A stretch of DNA of 64,000 nt from Lachnospiraceae bacterium (GCA_029054245.1 JAIDFQ010000005.1:13561-77560); one strand, 5' to 3'. Shown: positions 49,976-58,827, counted from the stretch's first letter. The notes: generated by a model not told the origin, from the sequence alone. Numbers and translations: made by a program.

Positions 49976-51214
49976 ATGGCACGAAAAAGATATGCATTTG
50001 TAGGAACCTGGGAAGATTTTGGCGGTCACGGAGAAGGAATTTATGTCTTTGCCATAGATCCGGAAACGGGAAGCATGAAGGAGACGGATCACCTTAAGGG
50101 GTATAGGAATAACAGTATTCTGGCTGTGTCTTGGGATAAAAAGCGCCTGTATGCCACGATTGAAGATAAAAACTATCAGGATGTATGGGGCGGTGGAGGA
50201 GGCGTACTGGCGCTTTCCTTTGACGCAGAGAGAGGAAAACTTGCTGTGTTGAACGAAAAATCAGCGCTGGGGGCATGTACCAGCTACATCAGCGCTGACC
50301 CGGAAGGGAAATGCATCGTCATCACTAATCACGGATCAGGGCTTGATGTGGTCACGAAAGTGGTAAAAGATGAGCAGGGAAATTACAAAATCGTTAAGGA
50401 ATATGATGATTCCACACTGGTCATGTTCCGGCTTCTTGAAGATGGGGCATTGGGAGGAGCCTCGGATCTGCGCAAGCATGTCGGAAGAGGGGCGCTGGAA
50501 GTAAGAGGGCAGGTGTGTTCCCACCTCCACTCCGTGAACTTTGATCCTTCTGGAAAATGGATTCTGGCTTGTGATAAAGGCTGTGACTGTATTTACGTGT
50601 ATCGTGTGGACAGAGAAAAAGGAATTTTGCAGGCTGCGCCCCGCACTGTGTTTCACACCAGACCGGGGACGGCGCCGAGGCACCTTTCGTTTCATCCATT
50701 CCTGCCATATTGTTTTGTAAATAATGAAACGGCAAGCACCGTGACGGCATACCGTTTTGATTCGGAAGAAGGTATTCTGGAAGAGATTGATTACCAGCCA
50801 ATGATCGATATGGATCCTTCTACGAAAGCAGAGCTGGTGGGGGATACCTATGGCTCGCCTGCGGATATTCACGTACATCCGAACGGAAAATTTGTATATT
50901 CCAGCCAAAGGAGCAGTTATCATACGAAGCGGGGAATGGATTGTATTGCGGTATTTGCGGTAAACCTTGAAAATGGACATTTGACAAGAATGGCAAATGT
51001 AGAAATGGATGGTCCCTGTCCCCGAGGGTTTGCCATTGATCCTGAAGGCAGATTTTTATATGTAGGGAATCAATATCTGGACACGATCTGCCGGTATCGG
51101 ATCGATGAAGTTACAGGTACTTTAACAGGTAAAGAAGTTGTTGCCCATGTGGCAACGCCAACTTGTATCCGCATTGTGGATGTTGAAAGTAAAGGAGGAA
51201 CATATGGAATATAA
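49976..51214 (+). CDS. lactonase family seven-bladed beta-propeller
   Basis: 412 residues from the ATG at 49976. It has recurrent FAIDPETGSM, FDPSGKWILA, VHPNGKFVYS and IDPEGRFLYVGN repeats, the blade pattern of the 6-phosphogluconolactonase (YbhE/Pgl) family. Histidines in HLHSVNFDPSGKW and PRHLSFHPFLPY are at typical active-site blades. It is somewhat longer than the usual 330-350. It probably opens a sugar lactone produced by the oxidoreductases of the operon. Its end overlaps the second beta subunit gene by 11 nt. Confidence 0.85.
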   Translation: MARKRYAFVGTWEDFGGHGEGIYVFAIDPETGSMKETDHLKGYRNNSILAVSWDKKRLYATIEDKNYQDVWGGGGGVLALSFDAERGKLAVLNEKSALGACTSYISADPEGKCIVITNHGSGLDVVTKVVKDEQGNYKIVKEYDDSTLVMFRLLEDGALGGASDLRKHVGRGALEVRGQVCSHLHSVNFDPSGKWILACDKGCDCIYVYRVDREKGILQAAPRTVFHTRPGTAPRHLSFHPFLPYCFVNNETASTVTAYRFDSEEGILEEIDYQPMIDMDPSTKAELVGDTYGSPADIHVHPNGKFVYSSQRSSYHTKRGMDCIAVFAVNLENGHLTRMANVEMDGPCPRGFAIDPEGRFLYVGNQYLDTICRYRIDEVTGTLTGKEVVAHVATPTCIRIVDVESKGGTYGI

Positions 51215-51668
51215 AGCAGTACTTGAGGACCCCAAGGAATTAGAGCGGCTGGTTTACAGCGCACGTTCCTGCTGGGAGCAATTTTTGATTGTTGATGGAA
51301 GTTTAGAAAATGATACATGGGGAAATACAGTTACCGGGTGCACGCTGGCAATCAGGACTTGCTGGTATCGCTCGCTTGCGGTAACGCTGATCAGGCGTCT
51401 GGAGGTCAGAATCGACGGAGAATTAATTCCTCAGGAGGATATTTATTTTCAGGTGGAAGATAACCCCCACGTGTACCGGCTTGATGAAATAGGTCCGGAG
51501 CAATCAGAGGAATATTGGTATCTCAACAAATACGGTTACCTGCATTTAAGAAAGCCGGGAGGTCTTACAAAAGGTCCTCACATGGTAGAAGTTTTTTTGG
51601 AAGTATTTGTGACATATCATAATTATCCAGATGCCACGTATCAGAAAAAGATATTGGTTGTGGAATAA
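51204..51668 (+). CDS. C-glycoside deglycosidase beta subunit (DUF6379), copy 2
   Basis: 154 residues from the ATG at 51204, with AAAGGAGG 6 nt upstream; the start lies inside the end of the lactonase gene. It shares with copy 1 the pattern TCWYRSLAVTLIRRLEVRIDG, noted here as CWYRSL and LEVRIDG, and a Tyr-rich C-terminal strand region (GYLHLRKPGG, then VFLEVFVTYHNYP). Low similarity to copy 1 suggests a different aglycone or linkage. The matching alpha subunit starts 12 nt downstream. Confidence 0.72.
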   Translation: MEYKAVLEDPKELERLVYSARSCWEQFLIVDGSLENDTWGNTVTGCTLAIRTCWYRSLAVTLIRRLEVRIDGELIPQEDIYFQVEDNPHVYRLDEIGPEQSEEYWYLNKYGYLHLRKPGGLTKGPHMVEVFLEVFVTYHNYPDATYQKKILVVE

Positions 51669-51680
51669 AGGAGGGAAAAA

Positions 51681-52643
51681 ATGAAACTTTCTATTTCATT
51701 ATACAGCTTTGCGAGAGAATACTTTGACAGAAAATATACGCTGGAGCAGTGCATTGCCAAAGCAGCCGAGATTGGATATCAGGGAATCGAGATCATTGGA
51801 CCGCAGATGATTGATAACTACCCGAATCCGACGGAAGAATTTTACGAGAACTGGCACCGGTGGATGGAGAAATATCATGTGGAACCGGCGTGTCTGGATG
51901 TTTTTAACGAATATATGGTATTGAAGACACGGAAAATGACGCAGGAAGAACAGTGTGAGCAGTTGCGCAGAGATATCCGCATTGCAAACAGAATGGGCAT
52001 TCATGTGGTGAGAGTCATGAACCTGTATACGCCGGAGCAGCTAGAAGCATGCATTCCAGATGCTGAGAAGTATGATGTGACGCTTTCATTGGAGGTACAT
52101 GGTCCTAAACTTTTAAATGATCCGTCCGTTTTAAAATATCTGGAGATGATCGACCGAAATCACACAAAGAGAGTCAGCATATGTCCAGATATCAGCGTAT
52201 TCCAGTACAGTGTGCCGCCGAGAATGCTCAAATACTATGTGGCGAAAGGCGCGAAGGTAGAACTGGCGGAATACTGCAGAAAAGCTTATGAAGAAGGGGT
52301 GGATATTGACACGGCAATGGAAACCTGCCGGAAAATGGGCGGCTCACCGTTAGATGTGCTTATGGTTAAAAACTGCTGCCAGGGTTCAAGAAGCGATTAT
52401 AAATACTTAGAGGAGTTCGGACCATATATTACACATATCCATGCGAAATGTTTTGATGAGCTTAATGCAGAAGGGAAGGATCCTACCTTCGACTGTGAGC
52501 GGATTGCGGGTATTTTAAAGAAAATCGGATATGAAGGGTACGTATCTACAGAATGCGAAGCGTTCCAGTATGAGCCATGGCAGCTGGTTACAGAGGATTT
52601 GGTGAAGCAGCACTGTGATATGTGGCATAAATTAGTTGGCTGA
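51681..52643 (+). CDS. C-glycoside deglycosidase alpha subunit (TIM barrel), copy 2
   Basis: 320 residues; AAAGGAGGG precedes the ATG. It begins KLSISLYSFAREYFDRKYT and keeps the metal ligands in SLEVHGP (Glu), ICPDISVF (Asp), ITHIHAKC (His) and VSTECEAF (Glu). It is a clear paralogue of the alpha subunit at 45.6 kb, sharing GNxxPxxEF-like and MWHxLVG-type ends only loosely, so the duplication is old. Paired with the beta gene just upstream it forms the locus's second alpha/beta deglycosidase. Confidence 0.75.
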   Translation: MKLSISLYSFAREYFDRKYTLEQCIAKAAEIGYQGIEIIGPQMIDNYPNPTEEFYENWHRWMEKYHVEPACLDVFNEYMVLKTRKMTQEEQCEQLRRDIRIANRMGIHVVRVMNLYTPEQLEACIPDAEKYDVTLSLEVHGPKLLNDPSVLKYLEMIDRNHTKRVSICPDISVFQYSVPPRMLKYYVAKGAKVELAEYCRKAYEEGVDIDTAMETCRKMGGSPLDVLMVKNCCQGSRSDYKYLEEFGPYITHIHAKCFDELNAEGKDPTFDCERIAGILKKIGYEGYVSTECEAFQYEPWQLVTEDLVKQHCDMWHKLVG

Positions 52644-52645
52644 AT

Positions 52646-54016
52646 ATGATGTTTAGGGCATTTATGCAAAAAGCAAGAGCTGGCTCGTTCCTTGGCAGAT
52701 TTCTTCCGTTGTATTTTGCACTGGTACTTCAGCATATCATTACGCTTGCCGTCAATCTTGCCGATAATATGATGCTGGGAGCGTATAATGAAATTTCCCT
52801 TTCAGGAGTAGCGGCGGTGAACCAGATTCAGTTTGTGTTACAGCAGCTGACGGTGGCGATTGGGGAAGCGCTTGTGGTAATCTGCAGTCAATACTGGGGA
52901 AAGGGATTGACGAATCCTATGAAGAAAATCGGCGCTACGGCAATGCAGACAGCTTTGCTTTTTGCCACCGTTTTATTTGCAGGGGTCAGTTTTTTTCCGC
53001 ATCAGACGATGGAGATTTTTACAAATGATGAGGCAATCATCGAGCAAGGGATTGCTTATCTGGGAATTATCCGCTTTACTTATTTCTTCTTTGTTATGAC
53101 GCAGGTTTTGCTGGCTCTTTTGAGAAGTATGGCGGTGGTCAGGATAGCGCTTTACCTTTCTGTCATTACGTTCTTTGTTAACTGTAGTATAAATTATGTG
53201 CTGATCTATGGGCGGTTTGGATTTCCCAGACTGGGCATAGTCGGGGCGGCAATCGGAACGCTCAGTGCCAGGGTATTAGAATGGATCGTGCTTATCGGCT
53301 ATATCTTTCTGAAAAACAACGGATTAAAAATACGGATCAGAGATTTTTGCTTGACAGACCCTGTGCTTAGAAGGGATTATTTCAGGACGGCGCTGCCTTT
53401 GATTGCCGCGCAGGGACTGTGGGGGCTAAATACGATGCTTCAGACCGTTATTTTAGGACATATCGATAAAATTGCAATAGCAGCAAACAGTGTAGCGTCC
53501 AATATTTATCTGATTGTCAAATCCGGTGCTATGGGCGCCTCCGGCGCGGCATCTGTGATGATTGGAAACGGTGTGGGAGCAGGAGATTATGAGGCTGTAA
53601 AAAGAGATGCGGTAAAACTTCAAATCTTTTTTGTATGCATCGGTGTTGTTTCGGGAATCATTCTCTATGTTATTCGTCAGCCGCTTCTTTCTGTTTATAA
53701 CCTTTCGGAGAAGACGAGAGAAATGGCAAATGCTTTTCTGGTGGTCTTAAGCTTTGTTATGGTCGGCATGTCTTATCAGATGGCGGCTGGAGGAGGGATT
53801 ATCAGAGGCGGGGGAGATGCAACGTTTGTAGTAAAGATGGATCTTGTCTGCATATGGATGATCGTGATACCGGTATCCCTTTTTATGGCGTTTGTAGTTC
53901 AGGCGCCGCCAGTGGCAGTAGTGGCGTGTTTGAATGCGGATCAGATCTTTAAATGCATTCCGATTTTCATTAAGGTAAATAAGGGTACCTGGATAAAAAA
54001 ACTGACGAATATATAA
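52646..54016 (+). CDS. MATE family efflux transporter
   Basis: 456 residues with about 12 membrane segments in two related halves; MMLGAYNEISLSGVAAVNQI near residue 45 and its counterpart IDKIAIAANSVASNIY near 270 are the MatE repeats. The ATG lies 2 nt after the alpha subunit stop codon with no strong ribosome binding site, so translation may be coupled. MATE proteins export cationic or aromatic compounds, so removal of a flavonoid-type aglycone is a reasonable inference. It is the last gene of the catabolic operon. Confidence 0.92.
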   Translation: MMFRAFMQKARAGSFLGRFLPLYFALVLQHIITLAVNLADNMMLGAYNEISLSGVAAVNQIQFVLQQLTVAIGEALVVICSQYWGKGLTNPMKKIGATAMQTALLFATVLFAGVSFFPHQTMEIFTNDEAIIEQGIAYLGIIRFTYFFFVMTQVLLALLRSMAVVRIALYLSVITFFVNCSINYVLIYGRFGFPRLGIVGAAIGTLSARVLEWIVLIGYIFLKNNGLKIRIRDFCLTDPVLRRDYFRTALPLIAAQGLWGLNTMLQTVILGHIDKIAIAANSVASNIYLIVKSGAMGASGAASVMIGNGVGAGDYEAVKRDAVKLQIFFVCIGVVSGIILYVIRQPLLSVYNLSEKTREMANAFLVVLSFVMVGMSYQMAAGGGIIRGGGDATFVVKMDLVCIWMIVIPVSLFMAFVVQAPPVAVVACLNADQIFKCIPIFIKVNKGTWIKKLTNI

Positions 54017-54089
54017 TGAAAAAATCGTTTTTATTACGCAAGGTCATAAGATTTGGACAAGTATTTTAGCTTTCGGCGAGAAAAGGAAG

Positions 54090-54120
54090 CAGCCGCCATT
54101 ATAGCAAATAATGACGGCTG
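54090..54120. terminator. hairpin after the MATE gene
   Basis: A 13-bp stem (54090-54102 with 54108-54120) with one mismatch and a 5-nt loop. No T-run on the plus strand, so it is only a possible terminator. Confidence 0.4.
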
Positions 54121-54221
54121 ATGCTTCAAAGATATTAAAATTGTTGTTATGGAGTACTGCTTATACAGTACGCATTCGTGTATCTGAAATATAGCATATC
54201 TGTCAGCAGGCATAAAGCCTT

Positions 54222-54542
54222 TTAGATATCCAGCGAAGCTAGGCAGATGGAAAAGCTGGGATAGATACCGGACGGGATTGCATCCCCGAAAGCATATTCG
54301 CTCATATTATTGCTGGAAAAGTTATAGACCATGACGCGGTTCTTGTCTGGATCCACAATCCAGTATTCACGGACACCCGAAGTTCTGTATTTAAACAGCT
54401 TAATCATATAATCAATATGCCAGCTGCCGTCCCCCAAATTATACCCCCAATCTACACCTGAAAATTGCGGTACAAGACAAAAGAAAGACAATGCGTTATA
54501 GGCATTGACAGAATCACGCTTATTGTATAAAATTAAGTACAA
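54222..54542 (-). pseudogene. remnant of an Uma2-family (DUF820) nuclease gene
   Basis: The C-terminal part reads DYMIKLFKYRTSGVREYWIVD followed by a V-M-V-Y-N-F strand (the first motif is split here: DYMIKLFKYR, then SGVREYWIVDP), which is the distal half of Uma2 proteins. The N-terminal half, including EVLSPS-type sequence, is absent and the first 40 residues are unlike the family. Uma2 proteins belong to the PD-(D/E)xK nuclease group and are often abundant and transposon-like in spread. It is best read as a 5'-truncated relic. Confidence 0.65.
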
Positions 54543-54663
54543 TCTTATGTATTATGTATACAGCGCCGGCAAATTGCTTTGTGGGTGGCTATGTTGCGTT
54601 AAATACCTATTTTAGGAATGGATGAAGACGGATGGTCTGATGACTGGGTGCACGGAGGGATGT

Positions 54664-55572
54664 ATGGAGCAGATTACACGGAAAGCATATGCTAAAATTA
54701 ATCTGGGACTGGACGTGTTAAGAAGGCGTCCTGACGGATATCATGAAGTTAAGATGATCATGCAGACGGTTGGGATTTATGATATCCTGACTTTTAAAAG
54801 AAAAGAGATATGGGATGGTGCGCCAAAGATAAAGATAACGCTGCAGCAAAAGGATGCGCCGGAAATGACACCTCTTAGAGAAGAGCTTCCCTGTGATAAA
54901 AGCAATCTGATTTATAAGGCGGCAGCGTTGATTATGAAAACTTATGATATCCATGAAGGCGTAGAGATTACGCTTCAGAAGAATATTCCCATAGCCGCAG
55001 GAATGGCAGGCGGCAGCACGGATGCAGCAGCAGTCTTTCACGGATTGAATGAATTGTTCTCTCTTGCCATGAGTCTTGAGGAGATGAAGAGGCTGGGGGT
55101 TCGGATTGGTGCGGATGTGCCCTATTGTATCATGGGGGGGACGGCGCTCTCTGAAGGAATAGGGGAAATATTGACGCCTCTTCCGGCACCGCCTGCGGCG
55201 TACTTATTGATTGCCAAGCCGGATATCCATGTTTCAACGAAGTTTGTGTACGAAAATCTTCATGTAGATGCATTGCAGATTCACCCGGATATTGACGGTA
55301 TGGTGGATGCCTTAAAGGCAGGGTGCCTTACGGGAATCACGGACAGAATGAGCAATGTACTTGAGACGGTGACAGTCAGAGAATATCCAGTGATCGACCA
55401 GATTAAGGAAGAGATGAAAGCAAACGGTGCCTGCAACGCGCTTATGAGCGGCAGCGGTCCTACCGTGTTTGGGATATACGAGGGTGAAGAAACGGTAAAG
55501 AAAGCATATGAAGCGGTAAAGGCACAGGGACTTGCCAGACAGATATTTGTGACGGATTTCGTGGCACTTTGA
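54664..55572 (+). CDS. ispE: 4-diphosphocytidyl-2-C-methyl-D-erythritol kinase
   Basis: Phosphorylates CDP-methylerythritol in the non-mevalonate isoprenoid pathway. The 302-residue GHMP kinase has AYAKINLGLDVLRRRPDGYH at the start, the ATP-binding PIAAGMAGGSTDAAAV around residue 110 and a third motif MSGSGPTVFGIY near 262. The ATG at 54664 has GGAGGG 4-5 nt upstream; an upstream ATG at 54622 would add 14 unconserved residues. It probably shares a transcript with the GntR-type gene. Confidence 0.95.
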   Translation: MEQITRKAYAKINLGLDVLRRRPDGYHEVKMIMQTVGIYDILTFKRKEIWDGAPKIKITLQQKDAPEMTPLREELPCDKSNLIYKAAALIMKTYDIHEGVEITLQKNIPIAAGMAGGSTDAAAVFHGLNELFSLAMSLEEMKRLGVRIGADVPYCIMGGTALSEGIGEILTPLPAPPAAYLLIAKPDIHVSTKFVYENLHVDALQIHPDIDGMVDALKAGCLTGITDRMSNVLETVTVREYPVIDQIKEEMKANGACNALMSGSGPTVFGIYEGEETVKKAYEAVKAQGLARQIFVTDFVAL

Positions 55573-55630
55573 GTGTGTACATTCCCTGCTCGCACTCCTA
55601 CGCGTAAAACGCTTCGGAATGGAGGTAAAA

Positions 55631-56329
55631 ATGGAAGAGCAATTTCAAGTGGATATGGATGAATTTCTGCCCCTTCGTGATGTGGTCTTTAATACCCTTC
55701 GGAAGGCGATTCTGACCGGGCAGCTAAAGCCGGGGGAGCGTCTTATGGAGGTACATCTTGCTAACCGGCTGGGAGTCAGCAGGACGCCGATTCGGGAGGC
55801 AATCCGAAAGTTGGAATTGGAAGGTCTCGTCATTATGATTCCAAGGCGGGGCGCCGAGGTGGCAAGGATTACCGAAAAAAGCTTAAAGGATGTGCTGGAG
55901 GTAAGAAGGGCGCTGGATGTACTCAGTGTGGAACTTGCCTGTGACAGGATCACGGAAGAGGATATTGCCCGTTTGCTAAAAGCGTGTCAGGATTTTGAGC
56001 AGGCGGCAAGGGGAAAGGATGCGTCGGTGATTGCAAAAGCGGATGTGGATCTTCATGATATTATTGTGGAAGCCACGGGAAACCAGCGTCTGCAGCAGCT
56101 GGTGAATAATCTGTCCGAGCAGATGTACCGATATCGGTTTGTCTACATCAAAGAAGAAAGCCAGCATGATACGCTGGTAGCTGAGCATAGAGAGATTTAC
56201 GAAAGCATTGCCGGGCGGGATAAAGAGCGTGCCATGCGTGCCGCCAGAGTCCATATTGACAATCAGGAAAAGTCTATTATCAGGCAGATTCGTCTGGAAA
56301 ATGAAAGCAGATTGAATAAGCGTCATTAA
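55631..56329 (+). CDS. GntR family transcriptional regulator (FadR-type)
   Basis: 232 residues from the ATG at 55631 with GGAGG 6 nt upstream. The N-terminal winged helix contains PGERLMEVHLANRLGVSRTP and IREAIRKLELEGLV, and the C-terminal helical FCD ligand domain has DVDLHDIIVEATGN and ARVHIDNQ with the metal-binding Asp/His residues. The ligand is unknown. It follows ispE by 58 nt, an arrangement common in Lachnospiraceae by recollection, so it need not regulate isoprenoid genes. Confidence 0.92.
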   Translation: MEEQFQVDMDEFLPLRDVVFNTLRKAILTGQLKPGERLMEVHLANRLGVSRTPIREAIRKLELEGLVIMIPRRGAEVARITEKSLKDVLEVRRALDVLSVELACDRITEEDIARLLKACQDFEQAARGKDASVIAKADVDLHDIIVEATGNQRLQQLVNNLSEQMYRYRFVYIKEESQHDTLVAEHREIYESIAGRDKERAMRAARVHIDNQEKSIIRQIRLENESRLNKRH

Positions 56330-56395
56330 AACGGAAAGACTCTTATCAGAAAGCAAATTACTGCAAAGCAGTATGCGGAAAGATGAGAGCAGAGA

Positions 56396-56680
56396 ATGAG
56401 AAGAATATATGAAGCAGCAATGATATTGATAGGAACCATAGGCTGGTGGGGATTTGTGTATCCTGATCTGTGTCTTACAGAAGAGGTGTATGAACAGGAG
56501 TATGAAGAAGAGGAGCTGACGGAAGCAACAGTGGCTTGGGATTTGGGACAAAGAAATCTGGCAGCAGAGATTTTCTTGGCAGGTACCGCAGAAGATGCAG
56601 AGGCGGATCAGTCAGGCATGAAGATTGGCAGCATTCGTATAAAAAGCCGGCTTGTGGAATATTTATATCAGGAAAGATAA
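56396..56680 (+). CDS. small hypothetical membrane-anchored protein
   Basis: 94 residues. One hydrophobic segment at the N-terminus (AAMILIGTIGWWGFVYP) and an acidic rest rich in Glu (EEVYEQEYEEEELTEA), ending in the basic KSRLVEYLYQER. It lies 66 nt after the GntR gene and 29 nt before murI in the same direction, so probably co-transcribed. No known family was recognised. Confidence 0.6.
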   Translation: MRRIYEAAMILIGTIGWWGFVYPDLCLTEEVYEQEYEEEELTEATVAWDLGQRNLAAEIFLAGTAEDAEADQSGMKIGSIRIKSRLVEYLYQER

Positions 56681-56709
56681 AGAACAACAACAGAAAAGAG
56701 ATATGGATT

Positions 56710-57531
56710 ATGATAAATAAGAATGCACCTATAGGAGTCTTTGATTCCGGAGTGGGGGGACTTACGGTTGCAAGAGAGATCATGCGGCAGATTCCCAATG
56801 AAAGAATCGTTTATTTCGGCGACACTGCCAGGGTGCCTTACGGCAGTAAGTCCAAGGAAACGGTTACCAGATATGCAAGACAGATTGTCCGCTTTTTACA
56901 GACGCAGGACGTAAAGGCAATTGTGGTAGCATGTAATACGGCGAGTGCCTATGCGTTGGATGAAATAGAGAAGGAAGTGGACATTCCCATGCTGGGGGTA
57001 GTGAAGCCGGGCGCCAAGGTGGCGGCGGAGGCGACTTCAAATGGGAAAATCGGGGTGATCGGCACGGAAGGTACCATAGGCAGCGGTATTTACTCCAGAT
57101 ACATAAAAGAGATAAGACCTGATGTAGGCGTCATCGGAAAAGCCTGTCCATTGTTTACTCCTCTTGTGGAAGAGGGACTTTTGCAGGATCCTGTGACAGA
57201 TGAAATCGCCAAGCGGTATTTGACAGAACTGATCGATATCGGTATTGATACCTTGATCCTGGGCTGTACCCACTATCCCCTGATTCGTTCCACTGTGGGG
57301 CGTATTATGGGAGAAGGCGTGACGCTGGTCAATCCCGCCTACGAGACGGCAAGGGAATTAAAGCAGTTGCTGGAGGCAGAATACATGCTGAATGATGAGG
57401 AGGCAAAGCTGGGGGATAACAAATATCGCTTCTTTGTCAGCGATGCGGCAGAAAAGTTTAAGCATTTTGCAAATTCGATTATTAAATATGGTATTTTATC
57501 AGCAAAAATCATTCATATAGAGGAGTATTAG
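56710..57531 (+). CDS. murI: glutamate racemase
   Basis: Makes D-glutamate for peptidoglycan. The 273-residue protein has FDSGVGGLTV near residue 10 with the catalytic Asp and Ser, VACNTASAYA with the first catalytic Cys (about 75) and LGCTHYPLI with the second Cys and His (about 187). The ATG at 56710 begins just before the conserved PIGVFDSG; earlier in-frame starts add nearly 60 unconserved residues overlapping the previous gene. Confidence 0.96.
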   Translation: MINKNAPIGVFDSGVGGLTVAREIMRQIPNERIVYFGDTARVPYGSKSKETVTRYARQIVRFLQTQDVKAIVVACNTASAYALDEIEKEVDIPMLGVVKPGAKVAAEATSNGKIGVIGTEGTIGSGIYSRYIKEIRPDVGVIGKACPLFTPLVEEGLLQDPVTDEIAKRYLTELIDIGIDTLILGCTHYPLIRSTVGRIMGEGVTLVNPAYETARELKQLLEAEYMLNDEEAKLGDNKYRFFVSDAAEKFKHFANSIIKYGILSAKIIHIEEY

Positions 57532-57537
57532 GGGAAG

Positions 57538-57981
57538 ATGACAAAAGAGATACTTCTGTCCCTCAAGGGGCTACAGATGGAGAATAAAGAGGATGCGCAG
57601 GCGATGGAAACGATTACGCCGGCGGACTATTATGAGAAAAACGGCAGTCATTACGTGCTTTATGAAGAGATGATGGAAGGTTTTACAGCTGTCACCAAAA
57701 ACAGGATCAAATTTAATGATTCCCGCCTTGAGGTCTCCAAGAAAGGGCTGATCAACGTACAGATGCTGTTTGAAGAAAACAAAAAGAATATGACCAGTTA
57801 TATGACGCCTTATGGAAATATCCTCATTGGAATCAATACAGAATCTATTTCCGTGCAGGAGAAGGAGAATCAGATCCGGGTGGAGGTGGAATATACACTG
57901 GAAGCCAATTATCAGTATCTTGCTGACTGTCGGATCGAGATGGAATTAAAACCAAGGGAGGAAGGAATCGACCTGTTATAA
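57538..57981 (+). CDS. DUF1934 family protein (YwiB-like)
   Basis: 147 residues beginning 6 nt after murI. The beta-barrel pattern of DUF1934 is visible: YYEKNGSHYVLYEE, then FTAVTKNRIKFN and NMTSYMTPYGNILIGI, with a final LEANYQYLADCRIEMEL. It is a lipocalin-like small cytoplasmic protein of unknown role, often next to wall or aminoacyl-tRNA genes. Confidence 0.85.
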   Translation: MTKEILLSLKGLQMENKEDAQAMETITPADYYEKNGSHYVLYEEMMEGFTAVTKNRIKFNDSRLEVSKKGLINVQMLFEENKKNMTSYMTPYGNILIGINTESISVQEKENQIRVEVEYTLEANYQYLADCRIEMELKPREEGIDLL

Positions 57982-58016
57982 AGATGTAAAAGCTGCCTTT
58001 GGATTTGGAATGAATG

Positions 58017-58052
58017 AAAAACAGATGCTGCGCGGATCCGTACAGCATCTGT
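58017..58052 (-). terminator. terminator between convergent genes
   Basis: ACAGATGCTG (58021-58030) pairs with CAGCATCTGT (58043-58052). Five As at the left edge give a T-run on the minus strand, so it mainly serves the minus-strand gene. Confidence 0.7.
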
Positions 58053-58078
58053 TGTAAACATAAGGCGTGTCTGGTAAT

Positions 58079-58555
58079 TTATTTGATGGGCTTTGCACCA
58101 GCTTTTTCCTGAGCTTTTTCAAGCGTACGCTTGAAGAGGCTTTTCTTTTTGACAGGGGCAACAGGCGCTTTCCCGTGAAGACCTTTGACATCTGTGATAT
58201 AAATGCCGCTGACGACTGCCTTTACTTCCTTTTTGACAGGAACGGAGTCGAAAATCTTTTCCTCGCATACAAGAGTCATAATCTGCGGACCAATCTTTGC
58301 CTTTACAATGGGAAGCTTGGTACCGCGCATCAGCTTAGGGGTCTGATCAATCACCATCTGCGGAAGACCAGATTCTTTTATTTTCATTCGCTTCTTGTCT
58401 ATGATCAGCATGGATACGGTCTGCTTCATTGCATCGATCTGTTCCTGCTGCTGCTCCTGACGCTTCTGTGCTTTTTTCCCAAGAAAATATAATACGACTA
58501 CGGCAATGACTAAAACTGCCAAAATAACTAATAAAACAATACTTAGAGTGTTCAT
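58079..58555 (-). CDS. hypothetical single-pass membrane protein
   Basis: 158 residues. An N-terminal membrane helix (LSIVLLVILAVLVIAVVVLY) is followed by a Gln/Lys/Glu-rich coiled coil (about 25-45) and a basic beta-rich C-terminal region (IVKAKIGPQIMTLVCEEKIF, then VSGIYITDVKGLHG) ending in a Lys-rich tail. It looks like a cytoplasmic domain tethered to the membrane. AGGAGG precedes the ATG. Function unknown. Confidence 0.75.
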   Translation of the reverse strand: MNTLSIVLLVILAVLVIAVVVLYFLGKKAQKRQEQQQEQIDAMKQTVSMLIIDKKRMKIKESGLPQMVIDQTPKLMRGTKLPIVKAKIGPQIMTLVCEEKIFDSVPVKKEVKAVVSGIYITDVKGLHGKAPVAPVKKKSLFKRTLEKAQEKAGAKPIK

Positions 58556-58733
58556 GATAGCCTCCTTGCCGTTTGCAGTATTTCAAATAGAACCGACGGC
58601 GATATAAAAATTATTTTATCATTTATAAGGGAAATAGGCAAGTGGTTTCATTGAACTTCAAGGAAGATTGGTGTATAATTGTTAATTAGTTCTAAAATTG
58701 GAACTTAAGTACTTTCGCTTACCGCAGTTTTAT

Positions 58734-58741
58734 GGTATAAA
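58734..58741 (+). promoter_or_regulatory. extended -10 promoter element before the trigger-factor-like gene
   Basis: TGGTATAAA with an upstream TTTCGC (58713-58718) at 17 nt. An inverted repeat AGTTC-N8-GAACT (about 58688-58705) lies just upstream and could bind a regulator. Confidence 0.35.
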
Positions 58742-58827
58742 AGTAAAGTACCTACCAAACGTCTGCCAGACAACTTAAAGCAGTCTTTGCAGGACGAAGG
58801 GAATACAAAAGGAGATTGGCGAATTTT

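Noticed and set aside
45644..52643. Inositol catabolism (iol) operon
   Set aside because: Isomerase-like barrels and Gfo/Idh/MocA enzymes suggested it, but IolB, IolC, IolD and IolG-type signatures are absent and two DUF6379-type proteins are present.
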